NCBI GenBank assembly: GCA_026120035.1
Contig: JALRME010000008.1
Coordinates: forward strand, 558,001 to 622,000
Reading direction: 5' to 3'
Length of the DNA: 64,000 bases
Source of the DNA: Coleophoma eucalyptorum
Taxonomy: Eukaryota; Ascomycota; Leotiomycetes; Helotiales; Dermateaceae
Within the stretch, counting starts at the first letter, position 1. Each line of letters opens with the position of its first letter. This document shows, piece by piece, positions 1 to 11,493 of this stretch. The translations under genes were made by a program, and so were the position numbers. Below the pieces are notes generated by a model. That model was not told where the DNA came from. It saw only the letters and a program-made list of their open reading frames with translations, and made no database searches.

Positions 1-774
1 AAGTACTGTTAAACGTATCTAATCCAAACTGGTTTCCGAATCTCACTGATAGTTTTATCCGCTTAAGGGTCGTAAGCGACCTTCATGACACCTTAGGTAG
101 GTGGGCATACATTTGCCTGGAAAGGCATAAAAATCACTTGCTGCACAAGTTTGGTTGGCTCGGTAAAAGGCGTAGGAAGGTGGCACCTGAATATGACAAG
201 CAGTAACTTGCTGACCTTGGATCAAATAACAATTAGATACAGCAATAATTTGTCTATGCTATGGCAAAAGCTTGAAGTATCTTTACCTAGCTAGAGTTTT
301 ATCCCGCAAACTAGATAGATCTCTTAAGAAGCTAGAATTATCTCGCTTATTTTCTATACAAATTCATCCTATTTATCTCATAGATGGGGGAAGCTCGTGC
401 TCGGCTGACGTTGCATGGTTGGATACTGGGGTAGTCATTAGGCAACGGGGCTTTTCCCGTGACGGTAAGCAGTAGTGAGGAGTTGAAATTTCGAACCGGA
501 AAACAGGTCCAGCGGTTCTAGCACACAATGCAACCTGCATATTCACAATTCAGATATCAAAGGAAGCGAGCAGGATAGGACCACGAATGACGCAGTATGT
601 AAACCACATGGGGTAGATGGAACACTATGTATCTAGGCTATGATATCGGTGTTTGTGGGCGAGGCTAACGTATCTCCACAGCAGTGTGTCAACATCACGG
701 TAATCACAGTGAATGCACGTTATTCTTAACCTTTGTGCCACTGATTCAGCACACGAAACTAGCGCATCCAAAAC
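1..774. other. Intergenic, no gene recognised
   Basis: Only short reading frames are present and none has recognisable protein motifs. The stretch precedes the broken HET gene and could contain its former promoter. No tRNA, repeat or transposon end was recognised. Confidence 0.5.
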
Positions 775-2986
775 ATGGCATATTTAGCCCCCTCGAATTC
801 TCGGCCGGTAAGAACTAGTGAAGACTTACCATTTCACACGTGCAAGCATTGCCAGCGTATCGTATTGAGGTTCGGACCCGAACCGCTGCTAGATTTCACA
901 TTGAAAGACATTGTAACTGCTTCTGCAGAGGATTGCACATTCTGTAAGCTGCTGTTAAGCAGTGAAAACTATTATCGTTCTGGTCGCTCCATTCGTCTTT
1001 CCGACCGACTCTCTGAATATGAAATCCTCAGGACTGGTTTCTGAAACTTGAAAAGAATGATTACGTTGTGCCTCCGCCTGGTATGATGACCACATTAGTC
1101 TTCACCCTGCACGAAGCTACCGGCAAGTCTAAAAACAACAAAAATAAGGCCAAGAGGAACCCAGATGTATTTCGCTTGTCTTTCGATTCCTATGATGACA
1201 GACTTGTTATATGTGCTGAGCCGCGTTAGTAAGACCGTTTGTTATTCTGACCCAACTGAACTAATTTTTATTTAGAAAACCCTGCTTCAACAGAAGTGAA
1301 AACGAGGCCCATTAACCTTGCTATGTCTAACTCTGAGTCTTCTCGCCTTTGGCGCCATTGGCTCCAAGAGTGTGTCTCGAATCATCTGTTGTGTCAAAGA
1401 CACACGCCGGGTTTTATGCCTAAGAGACTCCTCCCTGTATGGAAAGCATCTGGCCAAATCAGTGTACGGCTCATCGATACAGAAAATGTACCAGTAGTCT
1501 CATACGCTACATTGAGCTACTGCTGGGGGAAGGTGAAACTAGCTAAGACTACAATCGCGAATGTAGAAACACATCAAAACTCTTTAGATTGGAAGCTAAT
1601 GGTGATCTAGGAAGTGTTACTTTGCTACCAGTTGATTACAACGACCTTTGGAACGATGGTCCTCTGCAATACCGAGCATGGGCTTTACAAGAAAGAGCCA
1701 TGTCATCTCGAGTATTAGGTTTCAATCGGAAGGCAACACGCTGGCTTTGTCCAACATCAGATACGTCTGAAATGAGCAGGCACTCTTCGGATTGGGATTG
1801 GGCTAGAAGTGATGTTGTACCTGTCAATCCTTCAGCGAGAAAATGGTTCAAACGTTTAGCAAAAGAAAATACAGATGATTTTACAGATAGCTGGGTGGAT
1901 GCCTCCCAAGGACATGTTGGACGCCTTCTTTTATTAGCAGAAGGTCCCTTTCGACAACAGCAAAGTTTTGTGGCTCAAAATCCTGATCTACAAGAAGATT
2001 CTCAATTCAGGATGCTGAAAGCAACATTGCGACAGAAATGGTCCAACTTTCGAGGAACAAATCAACGGGAAAGGCCTACTTCAGAGTTTTCGGAAATTTC
2101 AAAGACTGAGAGTGTCCATTCACCATCAGTGGTTCTAGAAATATGGCTGAATCTAGTTTCGGACTACTCCAAAAGGTCTCTCACGTTCTCTTCTGACAAA
2201 TTCCGAGCAATCTCGGCTATAGCGCGAGAATTTGGAAATCTTTTAGGTCAACCTTATTTCGCTGGCCTTTGGCTGGTGGACCCGTACGTTGAACTTCTAT
2301 GGGAAGGAAACCCTTACGCACCACGGGCACATGGTTATACTGCGCCATCATGGTCATGGGCTGCTGTTTCAGATTTGCAATACAATAGCTCTACAAGCTA
2401 TCGTCATTCCTTTATGGCTAAAATTGTAGATGTCAAAGTGGAATGGTCAAATCCATTTAGCCAGTTCGGACATGCTGGCAAGATCAAACGTGGAGAGCTA
2501 TTCATTGAAGGCCATCTGCATAGATCATGGGCATCTAATGCTAAGATGGGAGAACCAGAGCTGTGGTTCGATGCTAATAGGCAGATTAAACTGGGAAGAT
2601 TCTGTCCAGATGTTCAAATCATAGATGAACTAGGGTCTAAGTCAAATTCAGAGTCACAATCAATATCTGAGTCAGAAGAGATGATACATGGAGAGTCGGA
2701 GCAGGAATCTGAGGGTTTAATACCAGTACCAGAATTGGAGTTTAAGTCAGAGCGATTTCTGACAGCTTTTGATGTGAAATTTCCAGTATTTGTTCTGTTG
2801 CTCGGTACTTTGTACTATGGGGAACAAAAGCTTGTACAAGGCCTAGTACTCAAACAGCTCGACTTAACCACTTTCTCGAGGCTTGGTATCTTTTCAATGG
2901 AAGCTAAGAGACTAGGAAGCGAAATTGTTGATGAAAATTTTAAGAAAATTTCCGAAAATAAAGAGCAACTTATTCGAATCATTTAG
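775..2986 (+). pseudogene. HET-domain protein, degraded (heterokaryon-incompatibility type)
   Basis: HET proteins trigger death of fused non-self fungal cells. An ATG at 775 opens a cysteine-containing N-terminal region (CKHCQ, CTFCKLLL). The frame then breaks near 1030, where either a 942-1031 intron or a one-base slip is needed to reach DWFLKLEKNDY. A plausible intron (about 1227-1275) leads into the HET start motif ATLSYCWG at about 1507-1530. After SLDWK the expected block with the LP-T-DA and W-D-LCI-QDD motifs, about 100 residues, is absent. The frame shifts by one base near 1600, and the sequence resumes at LQYRAWALQERAMSSRVL (1664-1720). The C-terminal half is intact and carries the usual SWSWAAVSD signature (2350-2376) and a Ser/Glu-rich stretch near 2640-2720. 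The internal deletion plus frameshift indicate a pseudogene. A novel short splice form is less likely because no intron can restore the lost core motifs. Confidence 0.75.
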
Positions 2987-3253
2987 ATACGTAATATGTC
3001 TATAACGTACTTTAAGGTGTTTAGGAGATTATGAAGTCATACATGCTGAGAAGTTACAAACAATGTATATATATATACATGTTTTGAAAACATTTCAAGA
3101 AGTTCGGACTTTAAATAACAAAAAATGTGAGCATAATATAATTTTGGAAATATCTCATTTATTCATTGTAATCTCCTTTACCACCCGCATCGATAACTCT
3201 ACAGTTTGCTCCTCTATATCCATGTTACAAAATAATCTCAATTATAAAATATT

Positions 3254-5496
3254 CTACTCGATTGTCTTCATCTCGTCTGATTTCACAACACCTACTTCCT
3301 TCTGTGAAAGATTTTCTGGATCTTCACCATCGATAACGGATTCGGGGGGACCTTGAAGATCTTCGGCGATCCCTAGTCCCTCTGGTGGAAATATTTTGTT
3401 GATGATGATGTATGTGATCACTGCAATTGGATAGCCGACAAAAAAGCTTATCTGATAGATCTTGTAATCGACGCCATCCGTGTGGCCCTGCATACTACGG
3501 ACAAACCCAGCTATATTAGGTTAGCTAAACTAATTCTAGCATTCTTGTTTAAGAAGCGCTTATGAGCAGAAGTAGTGGAAGAATATCTTACGAAAAGGAG
3601 GGATAACAGCGATAACCCACGTAACGATGGCTCTCCAGTTAATCCCATTCGAAAACCAGTAGATTCCATCATTCCTATATAAATCAGGGATCTTCCACTT
3701 GCGTCTACGGATAATCCAATAGTCTGTGTTGACAATTGCAACGGTAGCAGTAGCAAAAACTATTCAGCGCTGATCAGCCTTTGAAATAGGTAAAGAAGAA
3801 ACCTTAACAGGCTGATAAAGGGCGACTAACCAGAAAAGACTGAAAAGACTTCGACAAAGACAGCAGCCTGGCTCAAGAATCTCCACGGGTTGCAAGCAAT
3901 CGCAACAACAGTAACAATCATTGATCCACGTTTCATGGAAATGTATCTGCGAGACAATTTGGTGGGTCAGCAAATAATTCTACATTGATTAAAAGTAACG
4001 AATGTAGCCATTGACACATACTTAGGCATAACACCAGCAAAATCCATTCCAAATGACAACGTATTCTGAACAATATTGATGTAAACCAGATTTGTCAAGA
4101 AACCAACTCCAGCAAAGAAAGTTCCAGCTCGACAGCCAGGAGTGTATGTGGTCTGCTGGACAAACGCAAGCATATCAAGGGGAGTCCAGAGGACCTGTCC
4201 GTATTTGGCATAGAATGCACTTGTTGCAAAAGTACCCAGAGTGGCGGTAAGTGTGAGTGTGATAGGTAGTCCAGTAAATAAGGCTGGATATGGAGTCCAT
4301 CGCTTTTTAGCATATCTAGACCAGTCGGAAAGACGGTCACCAGAGCCACCCCAGACTGCTGCCGTGCTCGAGACCAATTGCATAAACAGGAATCCTTTTT
4401 TCATGCTGGAGACTTTGACCGGTGATGAGACAAGAGGTCCAGTGCCGCCATTTTCGTGGACAATCCATGCAAGGGTTCCAATAAAAGCAAGAGTAGTCAT
4501 TATAATTGAAGGGTACATCCACGTCTTCAGCTTATACATAGGTATATATAAGACAATCGGGACGAATATCAAAAAGTAGATGAAAAAGCTGATCAGGTCT
4601 CTGGTTGTGATTGCTGCACTAGAGAAAGTCAATTATTGAACTATAAGAAAACATCTATCTGGGGATTTACCTTGCTGGGAGAGTGTTGGTTAAATGTGCG
4701 TATTGAGGAATGACGGCTCCAATGATAAGAGAAATAGCCTGGGCTTTACAATTGTTAGTATATATCAAACATTGAGAGCTTAGCATCATGGTTCTCTCTT
4801 CATTCTCAAAGAGTAGTGTAAGTGAGGGCAATTCCTCCATGATATGAAGGTTACACTGATATTGAACAGATGAAGATTCTTTGGATTTTGATTCTTAGGT
4901 AGATTTTGTCTTACCTCCATAATATGCATTGATTCCGGACTAAAGTAAGTAACTCAATTAGTTCAAATAATCACCATATAGGTTTATTTCCAAAGAAAAG
5001 AATACTTACAAAGACCAGATTGCCTAAAAGAGTCGTGAACAGAGGAAGCAAGTTCCCGTACAATCCGTAGGTGGCTCTTGTCGCCATAGTCTAGAATACC
5101 CATCATTATTACCATGCATGAATTAGGCCTCTGAGAGGCAATATGGCATGGCGAAGAAAGTTTAGAGCGGAGAGGAAAACGTACAAATCCAAGAGACTTG
5201 TCGATTCCTACTTGAACTCCTAAACAAGCGTTCAAGGAGGCAAATATACATCCAACAAGAACAGCTCCAATTGTTTCCTGAGCGCTCAAACCAGCAGCAA
5301 CGTATGCACTTCCTATGGAATATCCACTGATTGAGATACCGCTGATTAGATAGTAAGAGTAGAAACCCATTACTCCGTAGGTTCGCTCTTTCATGGGGAT
5401 AGGATACAGATCATGGTTTCCCCATCTTGTCGTTCCATCGTAGGTGAACACATCCTTTCGAGCTGGTAGCTCAGCCCACTTAAAGAACCGGGACAT
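3254..5496 (-). CDS. NCS1-family nucleobase/related-substrate permease
   Basis: Predicted plasma-membrane symporter of the NCS1 (uracil/cytosine/allantoin/thiamine) family, about 540 residues once about seven short introns are removed. Exons read in order: SRFFKWAELPARKD and WGNHDLYPIP, the usual cytosolic N-terminal signature; a helix with SAYVAAGLSAQETIGAVLVG; ATRATYGLYGNLLPL; SGINAYYGG; IIGAVIPQYAHL; a long exon at 4617-3995 with several membrane segments and WGGSGDRLSDWSRYAKK; then KRGSMIVTVVAIACNPW; NTDYWIIRRRKW; and a hydrophilic tail ending at 3254. Splice phases agree across the junctions checked, for example 5185 (GTACGT) and 4915 (GTAAGAC). The start is uncertain. ATG 5496 is the first in-frame one, but an acceptor at about 5577 (TTTTTTCAG) followed by open frame suggests a short upstream exon. 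The substrate cannot be told from sequence. It is the only transporter on this side of the window and may supply a nitrogen heterocycle. Confidence 0.88.
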
Positions 5497-5594
5497 GGCA
5501 ATGAAGCTGTCCTTATCGAATCCGACCGAGTTGGCGGCTTCAGATGCGGCTATTGACTGTGCGAGTGCCGAAAATGCTGAAAAAATTTACTTTC

Positions 5595-6756
5595 AATTAC
5601 TGCTCGTTGAAGATAGAGGATCTCGCTTTTGTTTATATTCCATTCAGATCAACAATATTTCATGATAGGAGACTTCTTATCAAAGCTCAAAGTAGAACAG
5701 ATAAGGTGTATACCACCATATCGGGATGCGTGGGAACCATTTACCGAAAACCCTGCGGGTTCCGGAAGATGCTGGTTATTGCTAATTTTATAAATTACTC
5801 CCAAATACCAATAATGATTGCCTCCTCAACTTGCTATCTACGCCAGATGTTAAGCCTCGCCAAATTGACAAACGCATTCTCTAAGGTGACATTTTATCTA
5901 ATTCTGAACGCGTAACTAGGTATCTTTAAGTACTTGTATATATATTTTACGGAAATTTCTAGTACAAGAAATGATTAGATTAACTACATTCATGTAGTCT
6001 TAATCATAATTTGACCGGAAGATAATTTTACAATCAAGTCAAATTAAATCATTGAAGTTTTAGTCGATGTAGGTAAACTGAATCTACCGGCGGTATAGCT
6101 GGTGCCGTATTATGTCTCCCGACGGCATCGCTAGGTACCGATCATTACGCGCTAGTTCCCTATGATTCGCTGTGTTTGCGAGCGGAGATAGCACTATTTT
6201 TGCTTGTTAATGCAGTAGTAAAAAATCATCTTTACCTTCAGTTCTGAGGTATCGAACTAAACCATGGACTTTATCATCTCTTTCTATTGTTCAAGGTTGA
6301 TCTATTTATGTGATATCGTGGTGAATAGGTCATTAAATGAAAACCACGCTGGAGATGGATGAGTTATTAAAAGAAGCAAATGAGTGACTATAAAACGTAT
6401 AAATATCCTAGTCTTGCTTTTAGTGGAGTTTATAATAGCTTTGCGGCTGATGTAAAGTCTACCACTCTGTTCAACTATGACAGGGTGCAATTCGGCATCA
6501 AGCAAACGGCTACTGCTTGATTTTCCGCTGCCTGGCTCGCCGCTCATTGGTACTTTTGGGTTCTTGGAGCGCTACGTTATTAGGACAGGTATTTATTTCA
6601 CGATTCAGAAGGACGAGGGAAGTAGCTAACCGCATTTGCAATACACAAGAGCAATTTTGAAGTCAGGGAGAAGTATTAAGAATTGGTAGTAGAAGTGATA
6701 TTTCTGTAACATTCTGAATTGCATTATTTTATGATTTCTGCATATATTTCCTCATA
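5595..6756. other. Intergenic, upstream of the NCS1 permease
   Basis: No gene recognised. The permease reads away from this stretch and the GMC gene ends at its far side, so it mostly holds the permease promoter. A perfect palindrome TACCG-G-CGGTA lies at 6085-6095, about 590 bases upstream of the permease ATG, and resembles a Zn2Cys6 target (CCG/CGG half-sites). An open frame at 6302-6547 was rejected as spurious. Confidence 0.4.
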
Positions 6757-8554
6757 TTACTCTTCAATATCTTGTGATTTGCTTTCACCTCTTGCTTCAA
6801 TAATAATATCAACAGCCTGTTCCGCAAGCGCGTAAATACAAGCTTGAAGATGACCCGCAATTGGGAGTGGCATCACACTAGCATCGACAACTCGTAGTGC
6901 GCGAACTCCGTAAACGCACAAGTTTTTATCGACTACTTTCCCCATAGCTGCCGTCCCAGCTGAATGACTGATCCCACTGAATTACATATCATATTAGTAG
7001 ATATTTGGCTATTTTGCGCAAGTGATGACTTACGTGGCACGTTCTCTAACAAGCTTATCGATTTCCTCATCTGAAGACTCTGGAGACAAAGGCTTCCGTC
7101 CTTTACCAACCGTTTCCACACCCTTCAACATCGCTTGTCCGTCTTTGGTATTCATCATAACATCCATCATCTTTCGTAATGCTGTACGCATTACGTACCG
7201 ATCAGCCTCTGTTGCATAATAGTTTGGATCGAAAAGTGGTGCAACAGTAGGGTCACTGGATGCCAACTTTACAGTGCCGCGAGAAGTTGGAAGCATACTC
7301 ATAATTGTGGTAGTGACATGACTCCCATCTGCTTCTATAGCAGGATCGGTTTTGTTTGCGGCAGCGTAGATCATAAACGACTCCGTATGAGAACGGGGCG
7401 GGTTCAAAAGAGGATGGAAATCATCCACGCCATCCTCATCTACTGCCAAAGCTTTTTTCAAACCATCGTGAGGTGTCGTTTGTACAATATTCCAATCTCC
7501 CGCGAATCCCTGTTCCAGAAGTTTATAGTTGAACTTGGAAGAACCGATGGCCAATCCTTCTTCTGGATTCCTTAATTCCCACCATTGAGATACACACATG
7601 TGATTGTGAAGATTCTCGCCAACCTGGGGAGCATCGACAATTTGCTCAATTCCGTGGATGCTGAGGTCTTCCGCAGAGCCAATTCCAGAAAGCAGCATTA
7701 GTTGAGGTGTTGCAATAGCACCGGCTGATAGTATTACTTCTTCGGTCGCTGTAAATATTTGTCCATCCACAAGTTTAACTCCTTTCGCAACTTTTGTCGT
7801 CCCGTCTGATGCAATGATAATGCTTGCCACAAGCGTATTCGTCATGACTTCGACCCCAGAGAGTGGATAGACGGTACTAGAAAGTTGTCGGACGCCATCA
7901 TTAAGATTATCTACTATCCCACAAATTCCTTGAGGTGAGCCCCCATTAACATCCGGGTTGAATTTCACACCAACAGATTCCCAGGCAGAGAATAATTGTT
8001 TTCGTAATGGAAATCCGCCATTTTTTGAAGCTGCGGATTGAGTGTACATCGGTCCATCATATCCATGCTGATTTGGGTCTACTTCCGTTGTGTGGTAGTG
8101 CTCGGTCTTTCGAAAATATGGAAGAAGTCCATTATAGCTCCATCTTTGATCATCAACGACGTCACCCCAGGCGTTGTAATCGTTTGCATCACCACGTACC
8201 CAGCCGACTTAATGGCCCAGATTAGTTTCCAGTATATAAAATTGTAGATATAAGGGTTATCTCACAGTAATTAACCGCAGAACCTCCCCCAAGAGCTTTA
8301 CCAGCAACACTTGTACTAATTCGGTTGTTCAAGTATTTTTGGGGTACAGAGCTATAAGACCAGTCAAGTTCCGAACCTACTACCTGCAAAGCATTCTTGA
8401 TCTCTGTAACTAATGGATTATTGACGACATCTGGTCCAGCTTCTATGAGAAGAATAGAAAGGTGTGGGAGGCGTTCATGGAGGCGCGACGCTACTACAGA
8501 ACCTGCAATGCCGCCACCAATGATAATATAATGATATTCAGAAGAGACCACCAT
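6757..8554 (-). CDS. GMC-family FAD-dependent oxidoreductase (choline dehydrogenase/alcohol oxidase-like)
   Basis: Flavoenzyme oxidising an alcohol or sugar-type substrate. The ATG at 8554 is chosen because the longer frame begins with TTG. The N-terminus has the FAD-binding motif IIIGGGIAGSVVASRL, then the GMC signature GKALGGGSAVNY. Intron 1 (8265-8208) leads into GWVRGDANDYNAWGDVV and WSYNGLLPYFRKTE. The middle exon contains LSAGAIATPQLMLLSGIG, the second GMC signature, and GENLHNHM. Intron 2 (about 7032-6976) leads into HSAGTAAMGKVVD, VRALRVVDASVMP and GHLQACIYALAEQA, which contain the conserved C-terminal catalytic His. Total about 565 residues, the usual family length. No signal peptide is visible, so it is probably intracellular. 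It is convergent with nothing on its 3' side and tail-to-head with the SDR reductase at 9439. Substrate not predictable. Confidence 0.9.
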
Positions 8555-9438
8555 GTTTTCGTGACCAATCAAACAATTGAAGCTTCCAAGCGCTGTATAT
8601 AGTTAAAATTGAATAATTGTCACCTAGTCCGCTAGTATTTCTTTACTTGCATCAAGTGAGATCAAATGTCGTAATTATTTACATTTAAGTTCCAGTTGTT
8701 CATTTTTTCACCCATCATTTCTTTCGCTCATCAGCTCACGTCTTAGCCGCCAAGAATACTGATTTCGCTTCGGAATGGGTTCCGTCGGCAAGTGGATAGT
8801 TGAATAATTGTAGAGCCGTTTCCATCGTGCATGCCGTAATTGGATGGTATTATTATCTAACCGTATTTGGTCATTAACATAAAACAGCTGGATATAGTGG
8901 TATAAGTAATTATGTCTTGTATATGGAATTAGCGTCGAGGGCGCTCGACTCTGGGAACTAGTCTCCGAACTCTGGGAACTGCTCTCCGACGCTGGAAACG
9001 AGACCCGCTCGGCCTTGGCTGCCCACTAACGTAAGCTTATCAATCCTTCCGCCCCATCATATTTAGGAGATAGGCGTTGTTCTTTTCGTTATATGGCATT
9101 ATTGTGATTAAGATTACTGGGATCATTTGAAAAAGAGCCTGGAATGTCCCTGATCTATTTCATGATGATCGTCTACACTGGTATACATATGAATTTTAAC
9201 TTCGAGCTCTAGCAGGCTAGGCTATTTCTTTCGCTCTTTCATATGAAGTGTAAATTTTTAATTCATCCTTCAACGTGAATAATGTTGCGATTTTTGACTG
9301 CTTTAGCTTGCTTTAATTGCACCGCAGTAATTAAAATATTTGCCTTCTTAAAACCACTTGATTGATACCGCGTAACTACATTCGATAACCCCGAGAAGGC
9401 GGACTAAATTTCTTGGCCCTGTTCGTACATTACAGTCA
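8555..9438. other. Intergenic, GMC promoter region with short repeats
   Basis: No gene recognised. It contains an inverted repeat CGGAA-TGGG-TTCCG (8771-8784), about 220 bases upstream of the GMC ATG, and a tandem 21-base duplication at 8948-8989. Both carry CGGA/TCCG-type cores of the sort bound by fungal zinc-cluster regulators. Confidence 0.4.
8948..8989. repeat. Two-copy 21-bp tandem repeat
   Basis: Copies at 8948-8968 and 8969-8989 match at 19 of 21 positions. Each contains CTCTGGGAACT and ends CTCCGA. It lies between the GMC gene and the 3' end of the SDR reductase. It may be a duplicated regulator site or replication slippage. Confidence 0.6.
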
Positions 9439-10519
9439 CTATTGCACAGAATCTAAAGTCTCCTGTATACCATCCTCTACGGATGTCCATCCATCTTGAC
9501 ATCCCCATTTTGTTAAAAGCTTAAGTCCCAAAGTATTGTCAACCGTTCCGCTGAATCGTCCCAAATCTGGCATATCATCAATGAATTTCCTCTCGGGATA
9601 CATTTTCCGCATGATTTCAAGGAAATCATTCCATGTTGTATGCTTGGCAATAGCATAAATCCGCTCGTTCGCCACATCAGAATCTATTGCAGCGCCAACG
9701 TGTATCAAGGCTACATCACGGACATTAACATAACTGTCTATGAGTCATAAATTTAGCGGAGCTCATATAAATCGACACATAGAGCGAGAACTTACATATT
9801 CCAAGACTTCTAAGATGAGCAGTATCTCCATTGTACAATAATCGGACACAAATGGCAGATGAAGGATTCTGGGTTTTATTAAGAAGCCGGCCACAGATCC
9901 AAGATGGAAGTACTGTATTGACAGTGAAGTGAGGCTTCTTCTCTTCTACAAACTTCCATAAGGCCTTCTCTTGTTCTGCCTTGCTTGCCATATAGACACT
10001 TGTGTAACGATCGGGATCGTACGGTGGCGGGGCCCATGCGCGGGCAATGGCAGCATCATTCCAAGAATTGGAGTCAAGTCGAACAGTAGGGTCTGGACCT
10101 GGTGTGAATGCGGCACCATAAGAAGAAGTCATAATAAACCGTAAAACGGAAGGCTCCCTCGTGGCTGCTCTAAGGGCATTTAGAGTACCCTTCATATTGA
10201 GAGGAATGGTGTTGTAAGGATTATGATCCGTTACAACGCTTGCGACGTAGATAACGGCGGAAACACCTTTGATGACATCTCCAAAAGCATTATCCTCCGC
10301 AATGTCTGGAACAATAACCAATTCGAAGTGATCATTGACAGCGTATGGCGCGAAAAACTCGTCAGCCAGCCACGATGCCTGTGACAGATTATAGTCCGTA
10401 GCTCTGACTTTGTAACCCAGTTTGAGAAATGCCTGAACAATGTGCGATCCAACAAAACTTGCAGCTCCCACAACGAGGACCCACGATCCATCAGGAATAG
10501 CTTTGGTATCTGTAGACAT
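9439..10519 (-). CDS. NAD(P)-dependent extended-SDR reductase (aldehyde/dihydroflavonol-4-reductase type)
   Basis: Carbonyl reductase of the atypical/extended SDR family, about 345 residues. The ATG at 10519 begins MSTDTKAIPDGSWVLVVG. The nucleotide-binding loop is GAASFVGSHIV (G-A-A-S-F-V-G, residues about 18-28), followed by RATDYN where the cofactor ribose specificity is set. Further family marks are VIYVASVVTDHNP, the catalytic-region Ser pair MTSSYGA, and the active-site YMASK (Tyr/Lys) near 10000-9985. An intron at about 9795-9740 joins LRSLGI to YVNVRDVALIHVGAAI. The C-terminal part (FLEIMRKMYPERKF, GLKLLTKWG) is typical of fungal aldehyde reductases that detoxify or tailor small ketones. 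Its upstream region is shared with the Dabb gene and carries strong palindromes, so the two may be co-regulated. Confidence 0.9.
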
Positions 10520-10861
10520 ATTTTTGTAATAATTACAAATATCGTTCTGGTTTGCAGCTCGTCGGGTGCAGTGATTGATGAGGCAACGTTAGGATAGGTC
10601 AATCACAAGTAATTATGTATCGATTGATTTTGAAGGTGAGTACTCAGAAACAAAAATATATTCAGTACAAAAGTTAATGATCTTTTATCTACTTAATATT
10701 TTGATTTCTGTAAATTTGGAAGAACTAATGGAAATTCGCATCCAGATCGGTTACCAATTTATGCCTCGTCGGCCATGGAACATTATCGGAACGTGATTTC
10801 TATCGATGATGACGAATTCGGGTGTGGTGATGTGCTGATGCAATTGCTATTCCACTGTCGT

Positions 10862-10878
10862 TCCGATTTGCGATCGGA
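10862..10878. promoter_or_regulatory. Candidate operator palindrome TCCGAT-N5-ATCGGA
   Basis: Perfect inverted repeat with six-base arms. It lies 343 bases upstream of the reductase ATG and 283 upstream of the Dabb ATG. It shares the CCGAT/ATCGG core with the palindromes at 10916 and 11942. Confidence 0.5.
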
Positions 10879-10915
10879 TAGCACGTAGCCGCAAAGTACG
10901 TATAGTACCCTACAT

Positions 10916-10928
10916 CCGATGTAATCGG
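10916..10928. promoter_or_regulatory. Candidate operator palindrome CCGAT-GTA-ATCGG
   Basis: Perfect 13-base palindrome, 233 bases upstream of the Dabb ATG. Only the central base triplet differs from the copy at 11942-11954. CCG...CGG half-sites are typical of Zn2Cys6 dimers. Confidence 0.55.
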
Positions 10929-11160
10929 TAATGCTTTTACACTAATACTCAAATCCAAAGGAGAGTGTGAATATCCTACCAGATTCCTATTTACAACGTA
11001 TGAATCTAATTTGGAACTTAAATTATAACTATGGGACTTTGAAGCTTGATAATCTTGTTATAAATAATAGTAGCGCCTTCGCTCTTGAAGACTTGTTCTT
11101 TGTCTTTGATCTAACTTGTTCTGTGTCGACTTAGACTGCTTAATAAAATCCTCCCTCACT

Positions 11161-11493
11161 ATGGCACCGATATTACACATAGCGCTGTACACCTTCAAGT
11201 CATCCCTTTCTCCGATCGAAATCCAAGAATCAACTAGAAGCATGCTTCTACTCAAAGATCGATGCCTTCATCCAGTTTCTGGGAAGCCATACATTTTGTC
11301 TATGGTCGCAGGGCCAAATCTTGTTCCCGACAGCCTCTACGCAGGTGGTTATACACATGCATTAATGATGGAGTTTGGAAGTAAAGCGGATTGGGTATAT
11401 TATACGAAGGAGGATCCGGTCCATACTGAATTTATGCGGGAGAATAAGGATTGGGAGGGTGGATGTGTGATTGACATTGGTGGAGATGAGTGA
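11161..11493 (+). CDS. Stress-responsive A/B barrel (Dabb) domain protein
   Basis: Small 110-residue single-exon protein of the dimeric alpha/beta barrel superfamily. The frame starts MAPILHIALYTFKSSLS (HIALYTFK is the characteristic first strand) and continues with PYILSMVAGPNLVPDS, YTHALMMEFGSKADWVYYTKED and DPVHTEFM, matching the Dabb pattern of strand, helix, then D-x-Y-x-x-D-P-x-H. The ATG at 11161 is preferred to the earlier frame opening at 11116, which lacks an ATG. Some Dabb-fold proteins in fungal and plant pathways are cyclases or catabolic accessory enzymes. The position between a reductase and an alpha/beta hydrolase, with palindromes on both sides, supports a pathway role. Substrate unknown. 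Confidence 0.85.
   Translation: MAPILHIALYTFKSSLSPIEIQESTRSMLLLKDRCLHPVSGKPYILSMVAGPNLVPDSLYAGGYTHALMMEFGSKADWVYYTKEDPVHTEFMRENKDWEGGCVIDIGGDE

Larger units (their letters stand above)
10520..11160. promoter_or_regulatory. Divergent promoter between SDR reductase and Dabb gene
   Basis: The reductase reads left and the Dabb gene reads right from this stretch. It holds two perfect palindromes, TCCGAT-TTGCG-ATCGGA (10862-10878) and CCGAT-GTA-ATCGG (10916-10928). It also has an 11-base string GGAACGTGATT (10788-10798) that recurs at 52413-52423 upstream of LLM2. That both genes are controlled from here is an inference. Confidence 0.5.

Noticed and set aside
6302..6547. Frame with GEPGSGKSSSS resembling a P-loop
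   Set aside because: No other NTPase motif follows, the frame is only 81 codons, and composition looks non-coding. Chance match.
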